A stretch of DNA of 64,000 nucleotides from an uncultured Dehalococcoidia bacterium (GCA_958295685.1 OY282365.1:248001-312000); one strand, 5' to 3'; counted from the stretch's first letter, positions 26,143-36,449 are shown. Notes: a model not told the origin generated them from the letters alone. Program-made: numbers and translations.

Positions 26143-27378
26143 CTACCGCGCCGGGAGGAGGAACCGGGCGAACACCTCGTTGCCAAGCAGGCGTCCTCGG
26201 TCCGTGAGCCGCAGTCTGCCATCGGAGGGGTCCAGCAGGTCGAGCGAGCCGAGCTCGTCGATCTGGCCGCCGTAGAAGTCGGCGGGAGGCCGTCCGAAGC
26301 GTCGGGTGAACTCCTCAACCGCTATCCCGTCGTCGAGCCTCAGTCCCATCATCATCGTCTCCGACATCTCCAGGTCGGCGTCCACTTTCTGGACGCTTTC
26401 GACCACCGGAACGGCGGTTATCGCCTCCTCCACGGGCCTTTCGAGGCTATGCTCACGGGGCTGCGCCGACATTCTCTTTACGTAGGTCCTGGGAGACCTC
26501 AGGTTAGAGAACCTGTGGCCCGCCAGGTGAGAGTGGGCGCCCGGGCCGACGCCGAGGTAGGTCTCGTTGCGCCAGTAGCGGAGGTTGTGGCGGCTTTCAA
26601 ATCCGGGGCGGGCCCAGTTGGAGATCTCGTAGCGGTGGTACCCGGCGGCCGCCGCGGTCTCTTCGGCGGCTTCGTACATGTCCGCGGCGAGGTCGGGGTC
26701 TGGCGTGGGCAGCCTGCCGGATGCTGCCCAGCGCGCCATCGGAGTTTCGTCTTCGAGGGTCAGGGCGTACATCGAGACGTGCGGCGGCCCAAGGCCGACG
26801 GCTTTGTCGAGGGTGCGGCGCCAGTCGTCGATGCTCTGGTGTGGCAGGCCGTAGATGAGGTCGATGCTGGTGTTGCGGAAGCCGGCGGCGATTGCGGCCG
26901 CGAGCGCGTCGACGGCCTGCCTCGCGTCGTGCCGTCTGCCCAGGAGGGCCAGGAGGCGGTCGTCAAGGCTCTGCACGCCGATGCTCAGGCGGTTGAAGCC
27001 GGCTTCCCTGTATGCGTCCAGGCGCCGGGGCGCCGCGTCGCCAGGGTTCGCCTCCAGCGTGATCTCGGCCGATGACGACAGGCTGAAGGCGTCCCGGATC
27101 GTGTTCATGAGGTCGGCCAGGTGTCTTTCCGGCAGGTATGAGGGCGTTCCTCCGCCGAAGAATACAGTGTCGACCTCCGGGCGGCCCAGGAGCGCCGCCC
27201 ACGTCGAGATCTCTATCGACAGCGCCCGGACGTACGCGGGGATGAGGTGCTCGATCCGTTCGTAGGTGTTGAAGTCGCAGTACGGGCACTTGGTCTCGCA
27301 GAAGGGGACGTGGACGTATAGACCGAGGGCGTCCGCCTGGCCGCGCGAGTGGTCAGACGTTGAACAGGATGTTGACAA
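26143..27378 (-). CDS. hemW: Radical SAM family heme chaperone HemW
   Basis: Member of the HemN-like radical SAM family that delivers heme to membrane proteins rather than oxidising coproporphyrinogen. The 4Fe-4S cluster motif is VPFCETKCPYCDFNTY (CxxxCxxC). It is followed by TVFFGGGTPSYLP, ITLEANPGD, NRLSIGVQSLDD and IDLIYGLPHQS. Length 411 is normal. The only plausible start is TTG at 27378, which lies inside the 3' end of ychF (26-base overlap), so translation is likely coupled. Confidence 0.9.
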   Translation of the reverse strand: MSTSCSTSDHSRGQADALGLYVHVPFCETKCPYCDFNTYERIEHLIPAYVRALSIEISTWAALLGRPEVDTVFFGGGTPSYLPERHLADLMNTIRDAFSLSSSAEITLEANPGDAAPRRLDAYREAGFNRLSIGVQSLDDRLLALLGRRHDARQAVDALAAAIAAGFRNTSIDLIYGLPHQSIDDWRRTLDKAVGLGPPHVSMYALTLEDETPMARWAASGRLPTPDPDLAADMYEAAEETAAAAGYHRYEISNWARPGFESRHNLRYWRNETYLGVGPGAHSHLAGHRFSNLRSPRTYVKRMSAQPREHSLERPVEEAITAVPVVESVQKVDADLEMSETMMMGLRLDDGIAVEEFTRRFGRPPADFYGGQIDELGSLDLLDPSDGRLRLTDRGRLLGNEVFARFLLPAR

Positions 27379-28450
27379 CGTCGCCCTCTGTCACGGGGTA
27401 GTCCCTGCCTTCATGTCGGAGCGCGCCCCGTTTCCTGGCCTCGGCAACGCTGCCGCATCGGGACAGGTCCTCGAAGCCGATCGTCTCGGCCCTGATGAAG
27501 CCCTTTGCGATGTCTGTGTGTATCCGGCTGGCGGCCTGGATGGCCGTCGTTCCTCTCACGGCCGTCCAGGCCCTGGTCTCGTTGGGGTTCGCGGTGAAGA
27601 ACGTGACAAGGTCGAGGGCCTGGCGCGTCAGGGCGATCATTCGGTTCGGGCCGGGCTCGCGCAGTCCCAGGGATGCACGGAACTCGGCCTCGTCCTCCGG
27701 GTCCATCTGAGCCAGTTCCATCTCCAATTGGCCGCACATGGCGGCTGCGTGCGCGGCGCAGACCCGCAGAGCAGGCTCTAGGCGGCTCTCCATCTCGGCC
27801 ATGCGGTCCAGCCCTTCTTCGCCGACGTTGGCTACGACGATGACCGGCTTGGCCGTCAGCAGCCTGAAGCCGGCGAGCATCCTGGACGTCTCGGCGCTCA
27901 GAGCCTGTTCCCTGACCGCCGCGCCGTCCTCGAGGTCCGAGCGGACCGCTCCGATCGTCTTGAGTTCTCCGGAGAGGGCGTCCCTCTCGGCCGTCTTGGC
28001 TCCCTTGAATCCGGCCTCGACGCGGGCCATTCGCCGCTCCAGTATCTCCAGGTCCGCCAGCGTCAGTTCGTCGATGATCGTCCGGGCGTCGCGTTCGGGG
28101 TCGTTCCCGCCCGGCGGGGTTGGAACCGACGGGTTCTCGAACGCCCTCACCACGATTATGAGGACGTCTGCGCGCTGGAGGTGCACGAGACGCTCCCCCG
28201 ACACGCCGGCGCCGATCGAGGGGCCTCCCGGCGCAGCGGGCAGGTCGACGTAGGTGATCTCGTTCGGGACGGCTCGCTTCGATCCGAAGATCTGGCTCAG
28301 GCGCGTCAGACGGTCGTCCGGCACCTTGGCCACGGCGAGTCTGGGCCTGGCGCCGTCGGCGTGGGACGCCGGCCCCGCGCCTCCCCGCGTAACGGCGTCG
28401 AACACCGTCGTCTTGCCGCTCTGCGGAAGCCCGATCATCGCTACTTCCAA
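27353..28450 (-). CDS. ychF: Redox-regulated/ribosome-binding ATPase YchF
   Basis: Obg-family P-loop ATPase. The Walker A is GLPQSGKTTVFDAVT; the switch region gives ITYVDLPAAPGG, and VVANVGEEG stands at the NxxE/NKxD position. The C-terminal TGS-like domain (LVTFFTANPNETRAW to EGDVVNILFNV) is complete. The frame is open to 28597, but I chose TTG at 28450 (GGAG 6 bases upstream), which gives 365 residues starting LEVAMIGLPQ. Confidence 0.9.
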   Translation of the reverse strand: MEVAMIGLPQSGKTTVFDAVTRGGAGPASHADGARPRLAVAKVPDDRLTRLSQIFGSKRAVPNEITYVDLPAAPGGPSIGAGVSGERLVHLQRADVLIIVVRAFENPSVPTPPGGNDPERDARTIIDELTLADLEILERRMARVEAGFKGAKTAERDALSGELKTIGAVRSDLEDGAAVREQALSAETSRMLAGFRLLTAKPVIVVANVGEEGLDRMAEMESRLEPALRVCAAHAAAMCGQLEMELAQMDPEDEAEFRASLGLREPGPNRMIALTRQALDLVTFFTANPNETRAWTAVRGTTAIQAASRIHTDIAKGFIRAETIGFEDLSRCGSVAEARKRGALRHEGRDYPVTEGDVVNILFNV

Positions 28451-28604
28451 GAACCACTCCTGCCCTGAAGCGCGAAGGGCCGAGCCGACGGGACCGGAGC
28501 GGTCACGGCTGCGAGACGGCCCGGCGCGGGGAGCCGTCGGCCCGAGGCGAAGCGGGCGTTTCCGGCGGCTCGCCGTCATTCTACACCATACGGTCACGGG
28601 GTCA

Positions 28605-28633
28605 TTGAAGACGAGACTGCCCTGACGTACACT
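28605..28633 (+). promoter_or_regulatory. Promoter of leader peptide and xdhC
   Basis: TTGAAG, 17 bp, TACACT. The first ATG is 6 bases after the -10 box, implying a leaderless transcript. Confidence 0.6.
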
Positions 28634-28639
28634 GTATCC

Positions 28640-28741
28640 ATGATGCCGAGGGGCACCGGCGTCGTCGAAACGCCGGTCACGGGGCGCTGCGCGGCCGGCC
28701 CGGCGCAGCGGGCAATCTTTGGGCAGGGGGCGCTGAGATGA
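28640..28741 (+). CDS. Possible 33-residue leaderless leader peptide of xdhC
   Basis: The ATG ATG start is at the expected transcription start. The peptide MMPRGTGVVETPVTGRCAA... (33 residues) ends in a TGA that overlaps the xdhC ATG as ATGA. This geometry would couple xdhC translation, which otherwise has only a weak ribosome site. It resembles no known family. It may instead be an untranslated leader. Confidence 0.4.
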   Translation: MMPRGTGVVETPVTGRCAAGPAQRAIFGQGALR

Positions 28742-29874
28742 AAGAGGTGTTCCACGGGGCTGTCGACGAGCTCGGTGACGAGCGGCCTGTGGTCGTCGCC
28801 ACCGTGGTCCATACCAAGGGGTCGACGCCCCAGAAGCCGGGCGCCAAGCTGCTGGTTCGCAACGACGGGAGCGGCTTGGGCACCCTGGGCGGCGGGTGCG
28901 TCGAGGGGGACATCTGGTTCGCGGCGAGTCAGCTCCTCAAGAGGGGCGGGTCGGCCGAGTACCGGGAGTATCACCTGAACGAGGATCTAGCCGCACAGGA
29001 CGGCTTGGTGTGCGGCGGTACGATGTACTTCCTGATAGACCCTGTGTACGAGCTCGCGCGGTACGAGTCGTACGCTAGGCGGATCGACGCGGCCTACGAG
29101 GGCGGGGCGCCCGTGGCCATGGCCAGCCTGCTCAAGCCCGCCGCCGGTTCCGGCCAGCGGGTCGGCGCCAGGCTGTTCGTCCACGAGGGCGGATTCACGG
29201 AGGGCACGCTCGGCGACCCTGCGCTGGACCGCGGGGCGTCAGAGAAGGCGCAGGAGCTGATGGTCCACGGGAGGTGCGAGTTCGTCGAGGCGGCTGACGG
29301 GGCGGAGTACTTCATCGAGGCCTACACCACGCCGCCGCGCCTCGTCGTCTGCGGCGGCGGGCACGTCTCGAAGGCCATCGCGCCGCTCGCCAAGACGCTG
29401 GGGTTCGACGTATTCATCACCGACGACAGGGAGGAGTTCGCGAACAGTGAACGCTTCCCCGAGGCCGACAGGGTCGTCGCCCTCAGGCCCGAGGACGCTC
29501 TTCCGAAGCTGCCCATCAACGCGAACACCTTCATCATCGTAGCCACCCGCGGCCACCGGTACGACAACGTGGCGCTGGAGGCGGCCGCGCGGACTCCGGC
29601 CAAGTACGTCGGTCTCATGGGGAGCAGGCGCAAGACCATTCTCATCTACGAGGACCTAGTCCGCAGCGGGCTTCCGGTGGAGCGGATAAGGGAGATCAGG
29701 TCTCCGATCGGTCTGGACATACACGCGAGGACGCCGCAGGAGATCGCGGTCAGCATAATGGCCGAGGCGCTCATGTTCAGGCTGGGCGGCACGGGCCTCC
29801 CGATGAAGCTCGACTCGCACAGGATCGACCGGATCGTGGACAAGGCGCGGGAATCGGCGCCGGCGACTGCGTGA
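28738..29874 (+). CDS. XdhC/CoxI family molybdenum-hydroxylase maturation factor
   Basis: Accessory protein that binds molybdenum cofactor and promotes its sulfuration and insertion into xanthine or CO-dehydrogenase-type enzymes. Two domains are visible: N-terminal XdhC_CoxI (TVVHTKGSTPQKPGAKLLV, LGTLGGGCVEGDIW, CGGTMYFLI) and C-terminal Rossmann (RLVVCGGGHVSKAIAPLA, FITDDREEFAN, YVGLMGSRRK). Length 378 is normal. A MocA-like nucleotidyltransferase follows 33 bases later. No hydroxylase subunits are in the window. Confidence 0.9.
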   Translation: MKEVFHGAVDELGDERPVVVATVVHTKGSTPQKPGAKLLVRNDGSGLGTLGGGCVEGDIWFAASQLLKRGGSAEYREYHLNEDLAAQDGLVCGGTMYFLIDPVYELARYESYARRIDAAYEGGAPVAMASLLKPAAGSGQRVGARLFVHEGGFTEGTLGDPALDRGASEKAQELMVHGRCEFVEAADGAEYFIEAYTTPPRLVVCGGGHVSKAIAPLAKTLGFDVFITDDREEFANSERFPEADRVVALRPEDALPKLPINANTFIIVATRGHRYDNVALEAAARTPAKYVGLMGSRRKTILIYEDLVRSGLPVERIREIRSPIGLDIHARTPQEIAVSIMAEALMFRLGGTGLPMKLDSHRIDRIVDKARESAPATA

Positions 29875-29907
29875 CCAACGGCGCGACCGGTCGGAATCGG
29901 GCGTAGA

Positions 29908-30564
29908 GTGTCTGCGAGCCTCGTCTCCCCCAACAGGAAGACAGGGCCGCCGGGCCGCAGCAGCAGGGCGCCCGGCGTCTCAGCGGTCCTGACAGCCGCC
30001 GGAGAGTCTAGGAGGATGGGCCGGCCCAAGCCTCTCCTTCCGTGGCGGGGCGTGACCCTGATCGAGTACCAGATCGCGTCGCTGTCACAGGCCGGGGTCT
30101 CCCAGATAGTCACCGTGCTCGGCCACGAGTCGGACAGCGTTGCCCGTTACGTGGACGGCCGCTCCGCCGAGTGGGTCGTCAACGAGGGCTACCGGCGGGG
30201 CAGGACCGGCTCGATCAGGGCCGGGGTCGCGGAGGTCGACGCGTGTGCCCGCGCGCTTCTCTTCCTGGGGGTGGACCAGCCCCGGACTCCCGGCCTGATC
30301 AGGCGGGTGGTCGAGGCGCACGTGGAGCGCGGCGCCCTGATAACCTCGCCGCGGCATCTCGGCCGCGGTGGCCATCCACTCGTCTTCTCGGCGTCTCTGA
30401 GGGACGAGCTGAGCCGGATAACCGAGGAGAGTCAGGGCCTCCGGGAGGTGTTTCGGAGGCACCGCGGCGAGGTGAACGAGGTCGAGATAGACGACCCGAT
30501 GATCCGCCTGGACATCAACGAGCCCGGGGACTACGAGAGGGCCGAGGCCCTCTACGGGGCCTGA
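29908..30564 (+). CDS. MocA/MobA-like molybdenum cofactor nucleotidyltransferase
   Basis: NTP transferase-fold enzyme, probably the CTP:molybdopterin cytidylyltransferase that makes MCD for hydroxylases. The signature is LTAAGESRRMGRPKPLLPW; then GHESDSVARYV, GRTGSIRAGV, FLGVDQPRTPG and SPRHLGRGGHPLVF. The N-terminal 25 residues are basic and not conserved, and the GTG start is uncertain. Pairing with xdhC supports the molybdenum cofactor role. It overlaps the 3' end of the convergent CPBP gene by 13 bases. Confidence 0.85.
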   Translation: MSASLVSPNRKTGPPGRSSRAPGVSAVLTAAGESRRMGRPKPLLPWRGVTLIEYQIASLSQAGVSQIVTVLGHESDSVARYVDGRSAEWVVNEGYRRGRTGSIRAGVAEVDACARALLFLGVDQPRTPGLIRRVVEAHVERGALITSPRHLGRGGHPLVFSASLRDELSRITEESQGLREVFRRHRGEVNEVEIDDPMIRLDINEPGDYERAEALYGA

Positions 30565-31574
30565 TCGAGGTAGGGCGGCCGCGCCTCTGCTCCGGGCCAG
30601 TTCCTGTAGGCGAAGTATGCCAGCGCCGGGGCGGTGAGCAGCAGGAGGGCAGACCCCACTATGAGCGCATCGCGCGCCTGCTCGCCTGCGAAGGCGGCCT
30701 GTCCCTCTGCGGTTCCGTTCATCAGCGGCGCCAGGATGAGGAAGGAGGCGGCCACCGCGTTGTTCACGGTGTGGCAGATTATGGGCACGAGCAGTTTCCG
30801 CGTCCTCAGATAGAGCAGCGCGATGACGAAACCCAGCACTCCGGCGCCCAGGAAGTTGACGTGGAGGATACCGAACACTACGGAGGAGACCACGAGCGCC
30901 GTCCTCAGTCCCCACTTGGCGGTTAGTCTGTGGAGCATCGCGCCTCTGAACAGAAGCTCCTCGACGATCGGGGCGACCACCACTATTTGGGCCGCGATCA
31001 GGAGGGTTCCCAGGGAGGTGGACGTTCCTTCCAGAGGGTCGCTGGCCTCGAGGAAGCCCTCGACCAATTCGGGCCGCGCGTATGACAGGAGGGCAGGGAG
31101 CAGCAGGGCGGAGCCGATGGAGAAGACGAAGGCGGCGGCGAGGACGACCATCACGGGTATCCATTCGCGGCCTTCGGGCAGCGGACCGATCAGCCTGGAG
31201 AGGTCGATCCGCCTCCGGCGAATCTGCCACGCCAGCCATGCCGCGAGCGCGAGGTACGCCCAGGCCATCGCCAGGGGAACGTCCAGCGCAGACTCGGCGG
31301 CGCCCCAGTAGTAGAGCAGCACGGAGGCGGCCCAGTAGAGGATCAGGCCGACGGCGGCGGCTGCCGCGATCCAGATCAGCAGGCTGCGCATCTTCACGCG
31401 CTCGAAAGGGTTGTAGGCCCCCCTTTCGAGTGGAGTCCCGCATCGGATGCAGAATGCCTGTCCCCGGTTCGCGCTTAGTCCGCAGGCGGGGCATTTGCCG
31501 AGGGCGGCTAGGCGCTTGTCGTCAGCCAATTCGTCTCGCTGCTCCGGCGCTGGGTCGTTCGGTTCGTTCGTCAT
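30552..31574 (-). CDS. CPBP intramembrane metalloprotease with N-terminal zinc ribbon
   Basis: Abi/CAAX-type membrane protease. The N-terminus has a double-cysteine ribbon CPACGLSANRGQAFCIRCG (about residues 28-46). It is followed by about eight hydrophobic helices holding PIVEELLFRGAMLHRL (EExxxR), SVVFGILHVNFLGAG (catalytic His) and CHTVNNAVAA. The frame reaches 31628; the ATG at 31574 is preferred. The DNA coding for the ribbon is nearly identical to that in the small gene at 36.8 kb, a sign of recent exchange. Substrate unknown. Confidence 0.85.
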   Translation of the reverse strand: MTNEPNDPAPEQRDELADDKRLAALGKCPACGLSANRGQAFCIRCGTPLERGAYNPFERVKMRSLLIWIAAAAAVGLILYWAASVLLYYWGAAESALDVPLAMAWAYLALAAWLAWQIRRRRIDLSRLIGPLPEGREWIPVMVVLAAAFVFSIGSALLLPALLSYARPELVEGFLEASDPLEGTSTSLGTLLIAAQIVVVAPIVEELLFRGAMLHRLTAKWGLRTALVVSSVVFGILHVNFLGAGVLGFVIALLYLRTRKLLVPIICHTVNNAVAASFLILAPLMNGTAEGQAAFAGEQARDALIVGSALLLLTAPALAYFAYRNWPGAEARPPYLDQAP

Positions 31575-31643
31575 CCGTCCGTTTGGCTTCGCGGCGGGTC
31601 GGCCTGACCGCGAAGCCCAGTTTAGCATGAGATTCGGCGCAGG

Positions 31644-32255
31644 CTAGACCCATGGAAGGAACCCGATAATCGCGTCCGCGCCGTAGCTGCAGGCGTAGGC
31701 GACCGCAAGGCCCTTGATCAGCTTGCCCGCGAGCACCAGCAGGATGAACTTCTTGAAGGGGAAGCGTATCCCTCCGGCGGCGATCCCCACTATGTCGAAG
31801 ATGGGGTTAGGAATCGCCGACACCACGAAGAGGGCGACGGCGCCTCGGCGCTCCATCCACAGCTTGACCCTTCTATAGAATCGGCGTCTCTCCAGCACAG
31901 GGCTGCCCCCATATCCGATCGCGTAGCTCGATGCCTCCCCCGCCGTTTCTCCCAGGGCGTTCAGCACTCCCAGGAGGAAGGGGTTGAGCAGGGCGCTGAC
32001 TCCGCAGAGGGAGACGATGCCCGGTACGAGGGGAATCATCGCGGCGCTCCCCAAGAGGCTGAGGAGGAACACGCCCGGATAGCCCAGTGACTTCCAGCGC
32101 TCGACATCTCTGAAGTCGGCGTTGAGCAGCATGAAGACCGTGATGGACACCACGATCGTCAGGCCGGCGACGAGGACGATCAGCCCCACCCGCGACCGCG
32201 GTCTGGACCATAGGCGAGCCAGCATACCCGTGACGGTACTGCTACCGGTGGTCAT
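31644..32255 (-). CDS. VTT/SNARE-associated (DedA-like) membrane protein
   Basis: 203 residues, first helix near residues 23-43, then the VTT pattern GYPGVFLLSLLGSAAMIPLVPG and NPFLLGVLNALGETAGEASSYAIGY, and VALFVVSAIPNPIFDIVGIAAG. DedA/VTT proteins move lipid carriers or ions across membranes. It lies upstream of the CPBP gene on the same strand (69-base gap). No specific role can be assigned. Confidence 0.78.
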   Translation of the reverse strand: MTTGSSTVTGMLARLWSRPRSRVGLIVLVAGLTIVVSITVFMLLNADFRDVERWKSLGYPGVFLLSLLGSAAMIPLVPGIVSLCGVSALLNPFLLGVLNALGETAGEASSYAIGYGGSPVLERRRFYRRVKLWMERRGAVALFVVSAIPNPIFDIVGIAAGGIRFPFKKFILLVLAGKLIKGLAVAYACSYGADAIIGFLPWV

Positions 32256-32544
32256 CGGGGCTGCCTGTTCCGGGAGTCTGTTCGTCGGGAGCCGCGTGAG
32301 ACGGGATCAATCGGGACCCAGGGAGGCCGCAGACAGAGCTTCGATACCTCTACTTCCCACAGGAACAGGGGCAGTCGGCGTGGCGCGGGTGTCATTGTCG
32401 CCGTAGACCATCACCCGGTCAAGGAGCGGCCTTGACCGACCGAATCGCCCATCCCCAGATCCACCACCTCCGTCATTCCAAGCGGGGCGCGCTGGATGGA
32501 GGCCGCAGGGCAGACGCATTTGCGGGCCTCGGCCTGGGGTTTTC

Positions 32545-32680
32545 GCCGAAAACTGTCCCAAACTGTTCCATTTTGTCCCATCTCGTAGCTGAGGGTTCGA
32601 TTTCGTGGACAGAAGTGGGGCACTTGTGGGACAGATGTGGAACGGGACCGGTACAGTTCTGGGACAATTGTGGGACAGTC
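32545..32680 (-). repeat. Type B iteron array, copy B4
   Basis: Minus-strand array with about six left units, core CCCTCAGCTACGAGATGG and three inverted units ending CAGTTTTCGGCGAAA. One left unit is shortened (GTCCACGAAA). Downstream bases share a motif CAGGCCGAGGCC with copy B3. A degraded start region encoding VPNHVHA lies near 32715-32735. Confidence 0.72.
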
Positions 32681-32764
32681 CCCGGGGCAGGGGCGCCCCT
32701 GCCGGTTGGCTGTTTGCGTGAACGTGGTTCGGCACGACCACGAGAGTGTCCTTTCCATGTGGAT

Positions 32765-32793
32765 ATTGTAGTACAGGAGTTCGCTGTCGTCAA
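32765..32793 (-). promoter_or_regulatory. Promoter of type B element B4
   Basis: TTGACG, 17 bp, TACAAT on the minus strand. Confidence 0.7.
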
Positions 32794-32807
32794 GGGGATG
32801 GGAGAAC

Positions 32808-32912
32808 AGTGGAGAGTGGAGAGTGGAGAGTGGGCAGTGGGCAGTGGAGAGTGGGCAGTGGAGATGGAGAGTGGAGAGTGGGCAGAGGGCAGTGGCTAGT
32901 GGAGAGTGACCC
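32808..32912. repeat. Period-7 simple repeat (GTGGAGA/GTGGGCA)
   Basis: About fourteen 7-bp units, mainly AGTGGAG and AGTGGGC, occupy the gap between the B4 promoter and the argJ promoter. Shorter stretches of the same kind lie at 9518-9606 and 61488-61540. Likely slippage-prone; no coding potential is supported. Confidence 0.75.
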
Positions 32913-32944
32913 CAGACCCAGGGACGGCCCTGTCGTCTCGGCTC

Positions 32945-32974
32945 TGGTCAGTGACCGGCGGTCACTGCTATACT
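32945..32974 (+). promoter_or_regulatory. argJ promoter with palindromic operator
   Basis: The -10 box is TATACT (32969-32974) and a weak -35 TGGTCA lies 18 bp upstream. The spacer contains a perfect palindrome AGTGACC-GGC-GGTCACT (32950-32966), a likely repressor site. The argJ ATG is only 9 bases after the -10 box, so the mRNA is probably leaderless. Confidence 0.6.
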
Positions 32975-32983
32975 TGCGTTGCA

Positions 32984-34192
<1,209 letters not shown>

Positions 34193-34208
34193 CGCCGGGG
34201 CCGGAGTG

Positions 34209-35087
34209 ATGTCTACTCAGGCCCACCACGTGGGCGAGGATATGCCCGACCCGGAGGCCGCGCCGCCCGCCGCCGACGGGAGCCCCGTTCGGGAGCCGAG
34301 CCCGGGCCCTGTGGTCGTTGTGAAGATAGGGGGCAGCACGCTTGGGGACCACGACACCACGCTGAGGGACGTCGTCGAGCTCCAGCGCCGGGGCGGCCGT
34401 CCGGTCGTCGTCCACGGGGGCGGCAAGGTGATCTCGGAGTGGATGGCGGCGCGCGGTGTCAGGCCGCGGTTCGTACGGGGGCTGCGGGTGACCGACGCGG
34501 CGGTTCTCGACATAGTGGTCGCGGTGCTGGCCGGCGTCGTGAACAAGTCGCTGGTATCGTCGATACAGGCCCTCGGCGGCAGGGCAGTGGGACTCAGCGG
34601 GGTTGACGGGGGCCTGCTCAGGGCGAAGCAGGGAGACCCGGACCTGGGTCTGGTCGGGGACGAGGTCGCCGCCGACCCCGAGCCCGTCAGGGCGGTGCTG
34701 AGCGCCGGGTTCATCCCGGTGATCGCTCCGGTCGCGGCCCGCCTGCCCGAGGAGGACGCCGCCGATGCCGGCGCCTCGATGCTGAACGTGAACGCGGATA
34801 CCGCGGCTGGACGGATCGCCGCCGCGCTGGACGCCGACCGGCTGGTGTTCCTCACCGACGTCGCGGGGGTGATGGACTCGTCGCGCCGGGTGATCCCGCG
34901 GCTGACGGAGCGGCAGGCGCACAGCCTGATGAGTTCGGACGTCGTCGCCGGCGGGATGATACCCAAGCTGGAGGCGTGCGTGACGGCTCTCGAGCGGGTG
35001 GGTCATGCCCGGATAGTTGACGGGCGCAGGCCGGGGGCGCTGCTGGACTCGCTGTCCGGCAGGCCCGTCGGCACGCGCGTGGGGTAG
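34209..35087 (+). CDS. argB: Acetylglutamate kinase
   Basis: Phosphorylates N-acetylglutamate. After a non-conserved N-terminal extension of about 35 residues rich in Pro/Glu, the kinase starts VVVVKIGGSTLGDHD. Next come VVVHGGGKVISEWM, RFVRGLRVTDAAVLD, NVNADTAAGRIAAALDADRLVFLTDVAGV and GGMIPKLEACVTAL, all at expected positions. The ATG at 34209 (or GTG at 34206) follows GGAG very closely, so the start may lie a few codons further downstream. It begins 17 bases after argJ. Confidence 0.92.
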   Translation: MSTQAHHVGEDMPDPEAAPPAADGSPVREPSPGPVVVVKIGGSTLGDHDTTLRDVVELQRRGGRPVVVHGGGKVISEWMAARGVRPRFVRGLRVTDAAVLDIVVAVLAGVVNKSLVSSIQALGGRAVGLSGVDGGLLRAKQGDPDLGLVGDEVAADPEPVRAVLSAGFIPVIAPVAARLPEEDAADAGASMLNVNADTAAGRIAAALDADRLVFLTDVAGVMDSSRRVIPRLTERQAHSLMSSDVVAGGMIPKLEACVTALERVGHARIVDGRRPGALLDSLSGRPVGTRVG

Positions 35088-35115
35088 CAGCAATGAGCGC
35101 TTTGGAGGTGAGAGA

Positions 35116-36309
35116 GTGAGCACGGACTGGAAGGCCGTCGAAAGCAAGTACTACATGTTCGCCGTGAGGAGGCAGCCCGTGGTCATCGTGCGCGGGCAGG
35201 GGACGAAGGTCTGGGACGAGGACGGGAAGGAGTACCTGGACTTCACGTCGGGCTGGGCCGTCAACAACGCGGGCCACGCCAACCCCGCGGTGGCCGAGGC
35301 TATCGCGGAGCAGGCGAGGACGCTGCTCCAGACCTCCAACCAGTTCTACACCGTGCCCCAGCTGCGGCTTGCGGAGATACTCGTCGAGAACAGCTGCCTG
35401 GACAGGGTCTTCGTCTGCAACAGCGGCGCGGAGGCCAACGAGGGCGCAGTCAAGCTCGCCCGCAAGTACGGGAAGATGCGGCTGAACGGCGCGTACGAGG
35501 TGATCACCGCGTTCAACTCGTTCCACGGCAGGACGCTGGCCATGACGGCCGCGACGGGGCAGCCGCACTATCAGGAGCTCTACCAGCCGGTGCCCGTGGG
35601 CTTCAAGCACGTGCCCTACGACGACGTGGACGCGGTCAAGGCGGCAACCACGGACCGGACGGCCGCGGTCATGCTGGAGCCGCTCCAGGGCGAGGGCGGG
35701 GTCAACACCCCGTCGCCCGGCTACCTGGAGGGCGTCAGGGAGTGGTGCGACGAGAGGGGTCTGCTGCTCATATTCGACGAGGTGCAGACCGGCCTCGGAA
35801 GGCTGGGCACCCTGTTCGGATACGAGAGCTTCGGGGTGGAGCCGGACGTCATGACGCTGGCCAAGGGGTTGGGCGGGGGAGTCCCGATAGGGGCGTTCCT
35901 GGCCAAGGATGCGGCGTCGGTGTTCGAGCCGAAGGGCGAGCACGGCTCGACCTTCGGCGGCAATGCCCTGACCTGCGCTGCGGCGTTCGCGTCGACGAAG
36001 TACGTGATCGACAACGACCTGCCCGGCAACGCCTCGCGGATGGGCGAGCGCCTCGGCTCCGCCCTCCACGCGCTAGAGGAGCGCCAGGAGAGTGTGAAGG
36101 ACGTGCGCGGCATGGGGCTGCTCTGGGCCGTCGAGTTCGACTCGGAGATGGCGGCTGACCTCTACCCGGCGTGCATGGAGGAGGGCCTGCTGCTGGGGCT
36201 GCTCGGCCCGAACGCCATACGCATAATGCCGCCCCTGACGGTGGACGAGTCCGAGATCGACGAGGCCGTCCAGCGGCTGGAGGCGGGGTTGGCGAGGGTG
36301 GCTGGGTGA
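35116..36309 (+). CDS. argD: Acetylornithine aminotransferase
   Basis: PLP enzyme making N-acetylornithine. Visible are NSGAEANEGAVKLARKYG (phosphate loop), ITAFNSFHGRTLAMTAATG, LLIFDEVQTGLGRLG and the PLP lysine in DVMTLAKGLGGGVPIGA, and the FGGNALTCAAAFAS segment. The GTG start at 35116 has GGAGG 7 bases upstream; the longer open frame in front is not coding. 397 residues. Its last 40 codons plus 23 bases of 3' flank are duplicated perfectly 654 bp downstream. Confidence 0.94.
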   Translation: MSTDWKAVESKYYMFAVRRQPVVIVRGQGTKVWDEDGKEYLDFTSGWAVNNAGHANPAVAEAIAEQARTLLQTSNQFYTVPQLRLAEILVENSCLDRVFVCNSGAEANEGAVKLARKYGKMRLNGAYEVITAFNSFHGRTLAMTAATGQPHYQELYQPVPVGFKHVPYDDVDAVKAATTDRTAAVMLEPLQGEGGVNTPSPGYLEGVREWCDERGLLLIFDEVQTGLGRLGTLFGYESFGVEPDVMTLAKGLGGGVPIGAFLAKDAASVFEPKGEHGSTFGGNALTCAAAFASTKYVIDNDLPGNASRMGERLGSALHALEERQESVKDVRGMGLLWAVEFDSEMAADLYPACMEEGLLLGLLGPNAIRIMPPLTVDESEIDEAVQRLEAGLARVAG

Positions 36310-36329
36310 TACACTGCCATTGGAAGGGT
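36186..36329. repeat. 144-bp direct repeat, copy 1 (argD 3' end)
   Basis: The argD C-terminal coding region and its first flanking bases, identical to 36840-36983. The spacer is 510 bp and carries a small zinc-ribbon gene. Confidence 0.95.
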
Positions 36330-36449
36330 GGAGAACATGGGAGATTGACGCCCCACCGTCGTTTCAGCGTAGGCCGGAACCCAACCTTGGGTTCTTGACG
36401 TACGGAAGGAGGAGACTTCGGAACACCCTCTAAGAAACAGGAAGACGGA

